From assembly GCA_031546825.1 (NCBI GenBank), contig JAVBJU010000031.1, forward strand, positions 1 through 64,000: a DNA stretch of 64,000 bases. The letters run 5' to 3'. This document shows, in pieces, positions 19,097-28,039 of this stretch. Within the stretch, counting starts at the first letter, position 1. Each line of letters begins with the position of its first letter. Position numbers and translations under genes: made by a program. Source of the stretch: Hohaiivirga sp031546825 (GTDB lineage Bacteria; Pseudomonadota; Alphaproteobacteria; Rhizobiales; Beijerinckiaceae). The notes under the pieces are model-generated. The model saw only the letters and a list, made by a program, of their open reading frames with translations. It searched no databases and was not told where the DNA came from.

Positions 19097-20068
19097 ATGA
19101 AGACCGTCTCCTCGCGTTATCCTGCTCTCATCGGCGATATTGGCGGCACCAATGCGCGATTCGCACTGATTCCGGGAGCGGGTCAAAAGCCGCAGCATCA
19201 CCAACGGTTGGCCTGTGCCGATTATCCCGACATCGTTGCGGCCATTCATACCTATCTCGCACATCTGGGCGCAACGCGACCGGTCGAGGCCGTTATTGCC
19301 ATTGCCAATCCGGTGACGGGTGATGACATCCGGATGACCAACCATGTGTGGCGCTTTTCCATCGAAGAGACGCGCAAGGCGCTTGGTCTGGTGAACCTGC
19401 GCGTGATCAATGACTTTACCGCGCTCGCCCTGGCGGTGCCGCGTCTTGCGGCCCATGATCTCGTCCAGGTGGGCGGGGGCATCGGGCAGGCGCGCAGCAC
19501 CATCGGCGTGATTGGGCCAGGAACCGGGCTTGGCGTTTCGGGGCTCGTGCCGGCGGGGCTCACGGCATGGCAACCGCTGGCGGGTGAGGGTGGCCACGTC
19601 AGTTTCAGCCCGACGGATGAGGACGAAGACGCGGTATTGCATCATATACGCCGCATGCACGGAAGCGTTTCAGCGGAACGGCTGATTTCCGGGCCCGGCC
19701 TAGTGCAGATTTATGAGGCGATTGTGGCGCGCGCCGGTGCGCCGACGCAAAAGCTTTTGCCTGCCGATGTTAGCCGGTTGGCGCTGACGGGGGGAGACGC
19801 ACACTGCGTCAAGGCGCTCGATTTGTTTTGCGCCATGCTGGGCACCGTCAGTGGTAATCTCGCTCTGACGCTTGGTGCCACAGGCGGAGTTTATATTGGT
19901 GGCGGGGTTGTGCCGAAGATGCTCGACTTCTTCAAAGCCTCCCGCTTCCGCCAGCAGTTCGAGGCGAAGGGACGCCTCAGCGAATACATTGCCGCGATCC
20001 CCACCCATGTCATCATCGCATCCGACCCCACATTGCTCGGTGCAGCGGCACTGACCGCTCAAGAATGA
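19097..20068 (+). CDS. glk: Glucokinase
   Basis: A 323-residue ROK-unrelated, Glk-type kinase: the phosphate-1 motif LIGDIGGTNARFALI is at the N-terminus, VINDFTALALAVP marks the catalytic Asp region, IGPGTGLGVSGLVP the phosphate-2 loop, and AGEGGHVSFSP the sugar-binding His/Glu motif. It phosphorylates glucose with ATP in the cytosol, feeding Entner-Doudoroff or pentose phosphate routes. ATG 19097 follows GGAG; the longer frame from 19022 lacks conservation. Confidence 0.94.
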   Translation: MKTVSSRYPALIGDIGGTNARFALIPGAGQKPQHHQRLACADYPDIVAAIHTYLAHLGATRPVEAVIAIANPVTGDDIRMTNHVWRFSIEETRKALGLVNLRVINDFTALALAVPRLAAHDLVQVGGGIGQARSTIGVIGPGTGLGVSGLVPAGLTAWQPLAGEGGHVSFSPTDEDEDAVLHHIRRMHGSVSAERLISGPGLVQIYEAIVARAGAPTQKLLPADVSRLALTGGDAHCVKALDLFCAMLGTVSGNLALTLGATGGVYIGGGVVPKMLDFFKASRFRQQFEAKGRLSEYIAAIPTHVIIASDPTLLGAAALTAQE

Positions 20069-20268
20069 GGCTCGGCGCGCAGAATGCATGGGAAATTGCT
20101 GGGAAGCCTGCCTCACTGATTAAATGTTGTGCTGGTTGCGCAAAAAAAATGCATTTATTTTAATCTCGGCGCAGCGGAGGGACTTGCGCGGCGCCCTGTG
20201 TCTTTCGAAAATGCATCATCGAACGGGCGCTTTTCGACCCGGCAATGAACATGAAGTGGGGTTCTGAT

Positions 20269-21531
20269 ATGCAAGGTTCCATGTTGGACAAGGCGCTGGT
20301 GCGCCTCGAAGAGGCTGCAAGCCATCTCAAGATCGACAGCGATGTTCTGGAAAAGCTGAAATACCCGCGCGAAACCATGAAGGCGCGCCTGTTGATCCGT
20401 ATGGACGACGGCTCGCGCAAGTCGTTTCTGGCCTGGCGCTGCCGTTATGACGACACCCGTGGCCCGACCAAGGGCGGCATCCGCTATCACCCGGATGTGA
20501 CCGAGGAAGAGGTTGAGACGCTGGCGTTCTGGATGATGGTGAAGTGCGCCGTCACCAATCTGCCCTATGGCGGCGGCAAGGGTGGCGTGAAGGTTGACCC
20601 GCGCAATCTTTCCCGCGGTGAGCTTGAGCGCCTGTCGCGCGCCTATGTTCAGGCTTTCGCCTCGATGATCGGCCCGGATCGCGATATTCCTGCTCCCGAT
20701 GTTTATACCAATGCCATGATCATGGGCTGGATGGCCGATGAATATTCCACCATCTGCGGCAAATCGAGCCCGGCGGTCATCACCGGAAAGCCGATTGCGC
20801 TCGGCGGCTCACTGGGCCGCAACGACGCCACGGCACGCGGCGGCTTCTATCTGCTCCAGCATCTGCGCACCGATCTGCGCCTTGAGAAGGGCGGCAGCGT
20901 TGCCATTCAGGGCTTTGGCAATGCCGGTCAATATATGGCTGAGCTGATGGGCCGCGACGGCTACCGTGTGGTTGCGGTGTCCGATACGGGCGGTGCGGTC
21001 TTTTCTGAGCAAGGTCTTGATGTGGCGAAGCTGCTGGCTGCCAAAAAAGAAGGAAAGTCGGTCGTTTCGCTCGCCGGACAGGAGGGCGTTAAGGAAATCC
21101 CGGCCGACGATCTCATCGCCGTGCCATGCGACGTGCTGGTGCCCGCCGCGATGGAAAACCTCATCCACAAAGGCAACGCAGGCCGCGTCAAAACCCGCGT
21201 CGTGGTTGAATTGGCCAACGGCCCCATCACTTCCGAGGCCGATGAAATTCTCAATGCGGCTGGTGTCATCGTGCTGCCGGATATTCTGGCCAATGCCGGT
21301 GGCGTGACCGTCTCCTACTTCGAATGGGTTCAGAACCGCCAGGGCTATTACTGGACCGTCGAAGAGGTGCATGAGCGCCTGCGCCGTATCATGGAAGCCG
21401 AAGGTCGCCTGATCTGGAAGCTTGCCAAGGACAAAGGCATTGCCGTGCGCACCGCCGCTTACGTCCATGCCCTCGGCCGCCTGGCCGAAGCCATTGAGGC
21501 GCATGGTACACAATCCTTCTTCCAGGCCTAA
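20269..21531 (+). CDS. gdhA: Glutamate dehydrogenase (Glu/Leu/Phe/Val family)
   Basis: A 420-residue dehydrogenase with the dimerisation and substrate domain (GPTKGGIRYHPDV, NLPYGGGKGGVKVDP with the catalytic lysine, and RDIPAPDVYTN), then a Rossmann domain (VAIQGFGNAGQYMAE). It interconverts glutamate and 2-oxoglutarate plus ammonia. The length and DIPAPDVYTNAMIMGWMADE pattern fit the NAD-linked hexameric small GDH. ATG 20269 has GTGGGG at seven bases; in-frame ATGs at 20245 and 20251 lack it. Confidence 0.92.
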   Translation: MQGSMLDKALVRLEEAASHLKIDSDVLEKLKYPRETMKARLLIRMDDGSRKSFLAWRCRYDDTRGPTKGGIRYHPDVTEEEVETLAFWMMVKCAVTNLPYGGGKGGVKVDPRNLSRGELERLSRAYVQAFASMIGPDRDIPAPDVYTNAMIMGWMADEYSTICGKSSPAVITGKPIALGGSLGRNDATARGGFYLLQHLRTDLRLEKGGSVAIQGFGNAGQYMAELMGRDGYRVVAVSDTGGAVFSEQGLDVAKLLAAKKEGKSVVSLAGQEGVKEIPADDLIAVPCDVLVPAAMENLIHKGNAGRVKTRVVVELANGPITSEADEILNAAGVIVLPDILANAGGVTVSYFEWVQNRQGYYWTVEEVHERLRRIMEAEGRLIWKLAKDKGIAVRTAAYVHALGRLAEAIEAHGTQSFFQA

Positions 21532-21557
21532 GTCCTCCGGCATGTGAAGCAGACAAG

Positions 21558-21591
21558 ACGCCGCTCGGGTGACATCCCGGGCGGCGTTGTT
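21558..21591 (+). terminator. Probable terminator of gdhA
   Basis: ACGCCGC-x2-GGG pairs across a short loop with CCC-x-GGCGGCGT (about 21558-21587), followed by a broken T/G tract (TTGTTGT). It is a strong stem but a weak U tail. Confidence 0.5.
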
Positions 21592-21675
21592 GTATGGATT
21601 GCCTCGGTATAATAAATGGACGTTGCTTTGCTCCGCCTATCCGGTGTTCAGGGGCAAATCTTGGGGGGGGACGGT

Positions 21676-22200
21676 ATGAGAAAAATATCCATTTTGGGCG
21701 CAGGGCTGATTGCTGCATTTCTCGCACTGGTTCCGGTTCAAGCCCAAACCCTTGAGGAAAAAATCAAAAACGACGATGTCCTTGTCATTCCAAAAGGCGA
21801 TCCCGCCATGGCCGATGCCGTTCGGCGTGCGCAAGGGTCTCTAACCGATTTCTTGAAAATTCTGGCAAACCCGCCGCCTTCTACGAGCTATATATCGGTG
21901 AAGATCGGGATCCAGGACAAGGGTAGTTCCAACACCGAATTCGTCTGGAAAGGCGATTTGCGCCTGAGCGGCGAAACCTTCAGTGGTACCATCGACAATC
22001 GACCAAACTGGGTGAAATCCTACCATCAGGGAGACACCATTCAGTTCGAAAGGTCCGATATCATTGATTGGACCTATTTTGACGGTCAGCGCATGAGAGG
22101 GCATTACACGAGTTGCGTGTTGTTCAAGCGCGAGAAAAGCGCTGAAGCCGCAAAGGTTATCAAGCAGCTGAAACTCGATTGTGACTGGGTGGGGAAGTGA
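21676..22200 (+). CDS. Secreted DUF2314 domain protein
   Basis: A 174-residue protein from ATG 21676, preceded by a GGGGGGGAC ribosome site. The signal peptide is MRKISILGAGLIAAFLALVP, with cleavage near VQAQT. The mature part has DPAMADAVRRAQGSLTDFL and VKIGIQDKGSSNTEFVWKG. It then has the DUF2314 pattern ending in GDTIQFERSDIIDWTYFDG and an aromatic/Gly stretch (RMRGHYTSC). The family includes E. coli YegJ; no biochemical function is known. It stands alone between gdhA and the converging hydrolase pseudogene. Confidence 0.8.
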   Translation: MRKISILGAGLIAAFLALVPVQAQTLEEKIKNDDVLVIPKGDPAMADAVRRAQGSLTDFLKILANPPPSTSYISVKIGIQDKGSSNTEFVWKGDLRLSGETFSGTIDNRPNWVKSYHQGDTIQFERSDIIDWTYFDGQRMRGHYTSCVLFKREKSAEAAKVIKQLKLDCDWVGK

Positions 22201-22316
22201 CGCTTATGTGATGGTCGCCCGGTTCCGCACCATGTGCACGTTGTTGAACCGGACGATATGACACGCGGGTGTATGTCTTCGGCATTAACGGCGCCTCGGA
22301 GCGGAAAGGTTGTGTC

Positions 22317-23192
22317 TCAGCCGATATACTTCTTCAAAAACGCCAGCGTGCGTTCCCAGGCGAGATCTGCGGCGGGCTTGTTGTAGCGTGATGGCGTGGT
22401 GTCGTTGTTGAAGGCATGGTTGACGCCTTCATAAATGTGCAATTCGTAGGTTTTTCCGTTGGCTTTCAGCGCCGCTTCATAGGCTGGGATACCGGCATTG
22501 ACCCGCTCATCGAGCCCGGCATAGTGCAGCAACAATGGCGCTTTGATTGGCGCGACTTTGTCGGCGGGCTACTGCATTCCGTAATAGGCGATGCCCGCGT
22601 CAAGCGTTGACTCGGCGACCGCAAGGGCATTCACCCAACCACCGCCCCAACAGAAGCCGACGACTGCGACCTTGCCGGTACTGTCCGGGTGATTTTTGAG
22701 AACGGAAAGAGCTGCTTGAGCACCGGTGAGCACCTTTTGCGGTTCCAGGGTGGCGATCATATCGCGCGCCTTGTCTTCATCATCCGGCGTGCCGCCAAGC
22801 GGGCTAAGAAAGTCGATACCCAGGGCAAGATAGCCCGCTTTGGCGAAGCGGCGCGTCACATCCTTGAGGTGGGGATTAAGGCCACGGTTTTCATGGATGA
22901 TGATGACCGCCGGGTACTTCCCCGCTTTTGCGGGCTGCGCGAGATATCCGGTGAGCGGACCGCTTTGCGGAATGGCCGCATTGCCCGGTGTGATCGTCAG
23001 GGTTGATGTTTTAATGGCGGGGTCGGTTTCGGCAACGGTTTCCGCCCTGGCATAATCGTTCTTGAGCAGCGGGAGGAGGGCAGTGGCAGCGGCTGCGCTG
23101 CCGGTGATGAGTGCCGCCCGATCAAGGAAGGCGCGTCGGTCGATCTGGCCGTGGGTGAATTTGTCGTAAAGATCGATTATTTTCTGGTCCAT
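22317..23192 (-). pseudogene. Dienelactone hydrolase family protein interrupted by in-frame TAG
   Basis: Start ATG 23192 follows GGGAG. Residues near 20-45 form a Tat-type leader (DRRAFLDRAALITGSAAAA). The alpha/beta-hydrolase domain follows: VIIIHENRGLNPHLKD, then the nucleophile Cys in VVGFCWGGGW. At 22569-22571 the frame meets TAG directly after AYYGMQ. In the same frame, with no shift, it continues PADKVAPIKAPLLLHYAGLD and EGVNHAFNND, which carry the Asp and His of the catalytic triad, to a normal end at 22317. The truncated 207-residue product would lack two of three catalytic residues. It is read as a recent nonsense mutation (or a sequencing error) in an exported carboxymethylenebutenolidase-like gene. 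Confidence 0.85.
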
Positions 23193-23367
23193 GCGGCGCT
23201 CCCTGTGGGTATCCAACGATCTGGCTTCCCAATGATAGGGCAGTGAAGCCCGTTTGCCAGAGGTTTTCGGCCACGGACCTTCTGATTTCATTAAGCTGTT
23301 TCGCCATAAGATTGCCGTTCTTGCGCGCGATGGCTCGCAAACTTGGCTTGATTTAAAAAAGGACTCC

Positions 23368-24156
23368 ATGGTGGCTGGCGATAACAATACCCCGCTTAAT
23401 GCGAGCAATTACGCGCAGATGCACTCCCGTTCCTATGAACTGGCTTCGCTCGATACCGAGTTCATTTTGAGCGATGAGATGCGCGGCATGCGCTTTATGC
23501 TGGAATACGCCAAATCGGAAAGCATCCTGCGCCATTGGGGCATTCGTTCAACCGTGGTGGTGTTCGGCTCGGCCCGCATCCGTGAAGATGGCCCGGAACG
23601 CTCGCGCAACTGGTACGCACAGGCGCGTGAATTTGGGCGTATTGTTTCGGAGCGCGGCGGCGCACTCACCTCAAATGGCGGTATGCGCGACAACGTTATT
23701 GCCACGGGCGGTGGTCCGGGCGCCATGGAAGCGGCCAATCGTGGGGCGCGGGACGCGGGCGCGCCGAACATCGGCTTCAATATAACATTGCCGCACGAAC
23801 AGGTGCCGAACCCGTATTCGACCCCGGATCTCACATTCCGCTTCCACTACTTCGCCATGCGCAAGATGCACCTGGCCATGCGCGCCAATGCGTTGGTGGT
23901 GTTCCCCGGTGGTTTCGGCACCTTTGATGAAATGTTCGAAATTCTGACGCTGGTCCAGACCGGAAAAATGCGCCGTATGCCCATTATCCTGTTCGATAAG
24001 GATTACTGGACCCACGTCATCAATCTGCCCTACCTCGCAGAATGTGGCATGATCCACGAAAACGATCTGCAACTGTTTGGCTATGCCAACAGCGCCGAGG
24101 AAGCGTGGGATGGTCTGGTGGCTCGGGGAATTCCGTTTCCGGCTTCTGACGAGTAG
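23368..24156 (+). CDS. LOG family protein, long form
   Basis: A 262-residue TIGR00730-related protein from ATG 23368, which is preceded by AAAAAAGGA. About 70 N-terminal residues precede the Rossmann core, which runs VVVFGSARI, VIATGGGPGAMEAANRGA and VVFPGGFGTFDEMFEIL; the last is the PGGxGTxxE motif. Long LOG proteins of this kind lack characterised substrates, and a nucleotide 5'-monophosphate nucleosidase activity is inferred from the motif. It is convergent with the TetR gene, with seven bases between them. Confidence 0.85.
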   Translation: MVAGDNNTPLNASNYAQMHSRSYELASLDTEFILSDEMRGMRFMLEYAKSESILRHWGIRSTVVVFGSARIREDGPERSRNWYAQAREFGRIVSERGGALTSNGGMRDNVIATGGGPGAMEAANRGARDAGAPNIGFNITLPHEQVPNPYSTPDLTFRFHYFAMRKMHLAMRANALVVFPGGFGTFDEMFEILTLVQTGKMRRMPIILFDKDYWTHVINLPYLAECGMIHENDLQLFGYANSAEEAWDGLVARGIPFPASDE

Positions 24157-24163
24157 TAGACTG

Positions 24164-24799
24164 CTATCTGCTCACGGGCGCGTAGCCTCGCAAAAACACC
24201 CGGATGGCTGAGGATATCGTCGCCTTGACGGTTTTGTCATCCGGGGCTTCCTTGACTGCGTTGAACAGCAGTGGTGTGACCAGTGGACCCTTGACCATTT
24301 CGAGGAACTGCGTTGCCGCAAGGGTCGTATCCGCGATATCGAGCAGAGCGGTTTTCACGCAATGATCGAGATAGGTGGCCAGGCGGTCCCGCGGGCGGCA
24401 TGGGCCACGTTTGAAAAATTGCTCCCCCATCTCCGGCATGTGTTCGACAATACCAATCACCGCCCGCATGGCGGAAATCTTGTTGGGGTTGGTCAATAAA
24501 GTGGCAACCGCCGTGCCGATGCGCGTCAATACCGTTTCGATATCGGTACTTTCGGGGTCGAAATCGAACACGGTTTCGAGATAAGAGAAGCATTCCTCGC
24601 CGACAATGGCGGCGAACAGGCGTTCCTTGTTGGAAAAGTAAACGTAGAGCGTCCCCTTCGATACACCTGCCTCCCGCGCGATGTCGTTCATGCTGGCCCC
24701 GTCGAAGCCGTTAGCCAGGAATATTTTCCGCGCGCCATCAACAATCTGACGCCGTTTGGCAGTGTCCATGGCGGGGTCGAGAACCGCAGGTAAGGGCAT
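24164..24799 (-). CDS. TetR/AcrR family transcriptional regulator
   Basis: A 211-residue repressor with the TetR N-terminal helix-turn-helix (ARKIFLANGFDGASMNDIAR, then EAGVSKGTLYVYFSNKERLF, residues about 25-65) and a ligand-binding C-terminal half of the AefR-like type. It is divergent from an EmrAB-type efflux operon with 194 bases between starts. Two 15-base palindromes of the same consensus lie in that gap, so it most likely represses the pump and itself and is released by an efflux substrate. Confidence 0.9.
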   Translation of the reverse strand: MPLPAVLDPAMDTAKRRQIVDGARKIFLANGFDGASMNDIAREAGVSKGTLYVYFSNKERLFAAIVGEECFSYLETVFDFDPESTDIETVLTRIGTAVATLLTNPNKISAMRAVIGIVEHMPEMGEQFFKRGPCRPRDRLATYLDHCVKTALLDIADTTLAATQFLEMVKGPLVTPLLFNAVKEAPDDKTVKATISSAIRVFLRGYAPVSR

Positions 24800-24875
24800 A
24801 TCCAGAGCTCCGTGAGTGTCGCGCGGCGACCGCGATCAATCCTTCCGATGTGCCCTGTGGCACCTTTGATATTGA

Positions 24876-24890
24876 ACCGAACGGTTCGGT
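24876..24890. promoter_or_regulatory. TetR operator candidate 1
   Basis: A perfect 7-1-7 palindrome, ACCGAAC-G-GTTCGGT, 77 bases upstream of the tetR start. Size and symmetry suit a TetR dimer. A near copy lies at 24942-24956. Confidence 0.7.
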
Positions 24891-24941
24891 ATGACTTGCC
24901 GTTGCGTAAGCCATGGGGGTGTGATAGTCAACACGCCGCTG

Positions 24942-24956
24942 ACCGAACCGTTTGGT
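24942..24956. promoter_or_regulatory. TetR operator candidate 2
   Basis: ACCGAAC-C-GTTTGGT, one mismatch from the palindrome at 24876-24890, placed 38 bases before the emrA-like start, where a bound repressor would block its promoter. Confidence 0.65.
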
Positions 24957-24993
24957 TCGATTTTTAAATTTTAGATTTCCAAGAGAGACAATA

Positions 24994-26247
24994 ATGGACG
25001 CGACAGTGAAGGAGCCGGTGTCAAAAACCGGCACGAGCATTTCTGCTTTCCAGACAGGTGAAGCGGATGGTGCGTCCAAGGCGCGTGGCCCCGCAGCACC
25101 TGCCGGTCGTCAGGATAAGCCGGAGGGGCAGGAACCCTTGTCCCAACAAACACCACCCGCTGGAAAAAAGTCTCTCAAGGATGCGGTGACAGGCCTGCTG
25201 ACTGCGCAAACCCGCCGCGCCCGCATCATTCTCGGAGTAGTGGCGGTCGCATTCCTGGCGATCTGTTTCTATGGGTTTCAATGGTTGATCGTCGGACGCT
25301 TCGTGGTTGAAACCGATGACGCCTATGTGCAGGCCGATGTTTCGACGCTGGGTGTCAAAGTTGCTGGCTATATTGCCGAGGTGCCGGTGAAGAACGGCGA
25401 CAGCGTCAAGGCAGGCGACGTGGTGGTGCGTCTCGATGATACCGATTACCGCACGGCGCTTGATGCGGCAAAGGCCCGCCGTGCCACGCAAACCGCTGCC
25501 ATTGAACGCATCACACGGCAGATCGGCGCGCAACACGCGGCGGTGGATAGTGCCCGCGCCGGTGTTGCGTCTGCGCAGGCGGATGTGGTGCGCACCCTGG
25601 CGTCGTTTGATCGTGCCCAGGCGTTGTCGGAACGCGAATATGGTTCCAAAGCAAACCTTGATCAGGCGATTTCCGACCGGGATCGCGCTGCGGCGGCGCT
25701 GGTTAATGCCCGGGCGTCTGTCGCAGCTGCCGACGCTAATCTGTCGGTGGCGGTGGCCCAGCAATCCGAGGCGGAGCAAACCGCGAAGGAGCTTGATGTG
25801 GCTGTCACCAAGGCGCAGAATGATCTCGATGCTACCCTGATCCGCGCCCCCACCGACGGTATTGTCGGGAACCGCGCCGCGCAGCCTGGCCAATATGCCG
25901 CCCCCGGTACGCGGCTGATGGCGCTGGTGCCGCTGAAAAGCATCTATATTTCCGCAAATTTTAAGGAAACCCAGCTTGCCACGCTGAGCCCCGGCCAGAA
26001 AGCCACTGTCCATGTCGATTCCATCAATGGCGAATCTTTTGAGGGTGTGGTTGGCAAAACTTCGCCCGCGTCAGGCGCAGTTTTCAGCCTGTTGCCCCCT
26101 GAGAATGCGACCGGAAACTTCACCAAGATCATCCAGCGCGTTCCGGTGAGGATCGAGGTTCCCGCCGAGATTGCCTTGGGTGGCAAGCTGCTGCCGGGGC
26201 TGTCGGTAATCGTCAAGGTCGATACGCGCACTTCCGCAACGAAGTGA
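24994..26247 (+). CDS. HlyD/EmrA-family membrane fusion protein
   Basis: A 417-residue protein. A charged cytosolic tail of about 90 residues precedes one membrane helix (about 85-110, IILGVVAVAFLAICFYGFQW). The first lipoyl half follows (TDDAYVQADVSTLGVKVAGY), then a long Ala/Gln-rich coiled-coil hairpin (about 165-280), the second lipoyl half (IRAPTDGIVGNRAAQPGQY) and a beta-barrel domain. Such proteins bridge an inner-membrane DHA2 pump to an outer-membrane channel. It starts at ATG 24994 after AAGAGAG, and the pump gene follows 52 bases later. Confidence 0.92.
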   Translation: MDATVKEPVSKTGTSISAFQTGEADGASKARGPAAPAGRQDKPEGQEPLSQQTPPAGKKSLKDAVTGLLTAQTRRARIILGVVAVAFLAICFYGFQWLIVGRFVVETDDAYVQADVSTLGVKVAGYIAEVPVKNGDSVKAGDVVVRLDDTDYRTALDAAKARRATQTAAIERITRQIGAQHAAVDSARAGVASAQADVVRTLASFDRAQALSEREYGSKANLDQAISDRDRAAAALVNARASVAAADANLSVAVAQQSEAEQTAKELDVAVTKAQNDLDATLIRAPTDGIVGNRAAQPGQYAAPGTRLMALVPLKSIYISANFKETQLATLSPGQKATVHVDSINGESFEGVVGKTSPASGAVFSLLPPENATGNFTKIIQRVPVRIEVPAEIALGGKLLPGLSVIVKVDTRTSATK

Positions 26248-26299
26248 CCCGAAAATCCATTCAAGCGCTGCCATTCTGAAGTGGCAGCGGAGAACCTTC

Positions 26300-27883
26300 A
26301 TGGCGAACGCGGCAAGCATTTCCGCACCGGCAAATCCCGCAGCCGATGAGCGGATCGACATCAGGAAACTCATCGCCTTCATGGCGATGGTGTTCGGCAT
26401 GTTCATGGCGATCCTTGACATTCAGGTTGTCTCGGCATCACTACCGCAGATTCAAGCGGGCCTGGGTTCGTCGGCGGATGAAATCTCGTGGGTGCAGACG
26501 GCCTACCTCATTGCCGAAGTCATCATGATCCCCCTTTCGGGGTTCCTGTCGCGAATGTTGTCCACCCGATACATCTTCGTGATTTCGGCAGCGGGGTTCA
26601 CCATCATGAGCTTCCTGTGCGGCACGGCGACCTCAATCAATCAGATGATCGTCTACCGCGCGCTGCAGGGGTTCATTGGCGGCGGTATGATCCCGACGGT
26701 GTTTGCCACCGCCTTCACCATCTTCCCACGTTCCAAACAGCCCATCATCTCTCCGATGATCGGGCTGGTGGCGACGCTAGCCCCAACCATCGGCCCGACG
26801 ATTGGTGGGGTGTTGACCGACTGGCTGTCGTGGCATTGGCTGTTTTTCATCAATGTGGTTCCGGGCATTGCCGTCTCCATCATCACCTATTTCATGGTCG
26901 ATTTTGATGAGCCGGATTTCTCGCTACTCAAAAACTTCGACTGGACCGGCCTTCTTTCCATGGCGGTTTTCCTCGGTGCGCTCGAATACGCGCTAGAGGA
27001 GGGGCCGAACCATGACTGGTTGAACGACCACGCCGTGCTCGTGATGAGCATCGCCGCTGTTATCTCCGGCGTCGTGTTCTTCTGGCGGGTGCTGACCGCA
27101 AAACAGCCGATTGTGGATCTCTATGCGTTCGGGGATGGCAACTTCGCATCCGGTTCGCTGTTCTCCTTCGTCATGGGCGTTGGGCTCTATGGTCTGACTT
27201 ATCTCTTCCCGGTCTATCTTGCTGCCGTGCGTGGCTATGATTCTCGCATGATCGGCGAGACGATGTTCGTGACGGGCCTGTGCATGTTCTTCACCGCGCC
27301 CATTGCCGGAAACCTCATGCGACTGCTCGATCCGCGTGTGATGATCGTCGGCGGCTTCCTCGGCTTTGCCGCGGGAACATGGATCATGACCGGCATCACC
27401 CATGATTGGGATTTTTCCGAAATCCTCCTGCCGCAGGTCTTGCGCGGCGTGTCGCTGATGATGTGCATGGTGCCGATCAACAACATCGCACTCGGCACCC
27501 TTTCGCCCGATCGCATCAAGAACGCTTCCGGCCTGTTCAACCTCACGCGTAATCTCGGCGGTGCGCTCGGGCTTGCCATCATCAACACCGTGCTCAACAA
27601 CCGGCAAGATCTGCATCTGGCGCGTCTCGGTGAGCGCGTGACCTGGAGCCGGGATGCGGTGCTTCAGGCCTATGAAAGCATGCAGGCGGGTTTCTCTTCG
27701 CTCGGCTCGGCAGCGGAGCCCATGGCGATTGCCAGTCTGACGCGGCTGATGCGGCGCGAGGCGCTGGTAATGGCCTTCTCCGATGTCTTTTTGGTGCTGA
27801 CCTGTCTGTTCTCCATGCTGTGCATCGCCATTTTCTTCGTTAAGCGTCCCGCGCGCATGGGTGGCGGTGGCGGCGGGCACTAA
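26300..27883 (+). CDS. DHA2-family multidrug efflux MFS transporter, EmrB type
   Basis: A 527-residue protein with about fourteen membrane segments. The motif A/B region MAILDIQVVSASLPQIQAGL is near the N-terminus, then YRALQGFIGGGMIPTVF, and motif C-like PTIGPTIGGVLTDWLSW. The DHA2 drug:H+ antiporter group works with EmrA-type adaptors, here the gene just upstream. Together with the divergent TetR gene this is a regulated drug or fatty-acid efflux unit. No outer-membrane TolC homologue is encoded nearby, so a shared TolC elsewhere is inferred. Confidence 0.93.
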   Translation: MANAASISAPANPAADERIDIRKLIAFMAMVFGMFMAILDIQVVSASLPQIQAGLGSSADEISWVQTAYLIAEVIMIPLSGFLSRMLSTRYIFVISAAGFTIMSFLCGTATSINQMIVYRALQGFIGGGMIPTVFATAFTIFPRSKQPIISPMIGLVATLAPTIGPTIGGVLTDWLSWHWLFFINVVPGIAVSIITYFMVDFDEPDFSLLKNFDWTGLLSMAVFLGALEYALEEGPNHDWLNDHAVLVMSIAAVISGVVFFWRVLTAKQPIVDLYAFGDGNFASGSLFSFVMGVGLYGLTYLFPVYLAAVRGYDSRMIGETMFVTGLCMFFTAPIAGNLMRLLDPRVMIVGGFLGFAAGTWIMTGITHDWDFSEILLPQVLRGVSLMMCMVPINNIALGTLSPDRIKNASGLFNLTRNLGGALGLAIINTVLNNRQDLHLARLGERVTWSRDAVLQAYESMQAGFSSLGSAAEPMAIASLTRLMRREALVMAFSDVFLVLTCLFSMLCIAIFFVKRPARMGGGGGGH

Positions 27884-28039
27884 GCTAAAACAATGGCAGG
27901 GCTGGAACCGTTTTGGCGTTCGTGCAATATCAGCGGGTGAGGGCGGCGCATCATTTGTCGCCCCATCGCAGATTTTGCCAATATACAAAGATAACGGCCC
28001 TGTGGGTGCCACAAAGCCGAGCTACGAAGCGCCACGAAA

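Noticed and set aside
26993..28012. Open frame of 339 codons on the minus strand
   Set aside because: Antisense to the EmrB-type gene and its downstream gap, with no recognisable domain and a His/Arg-rich composition.
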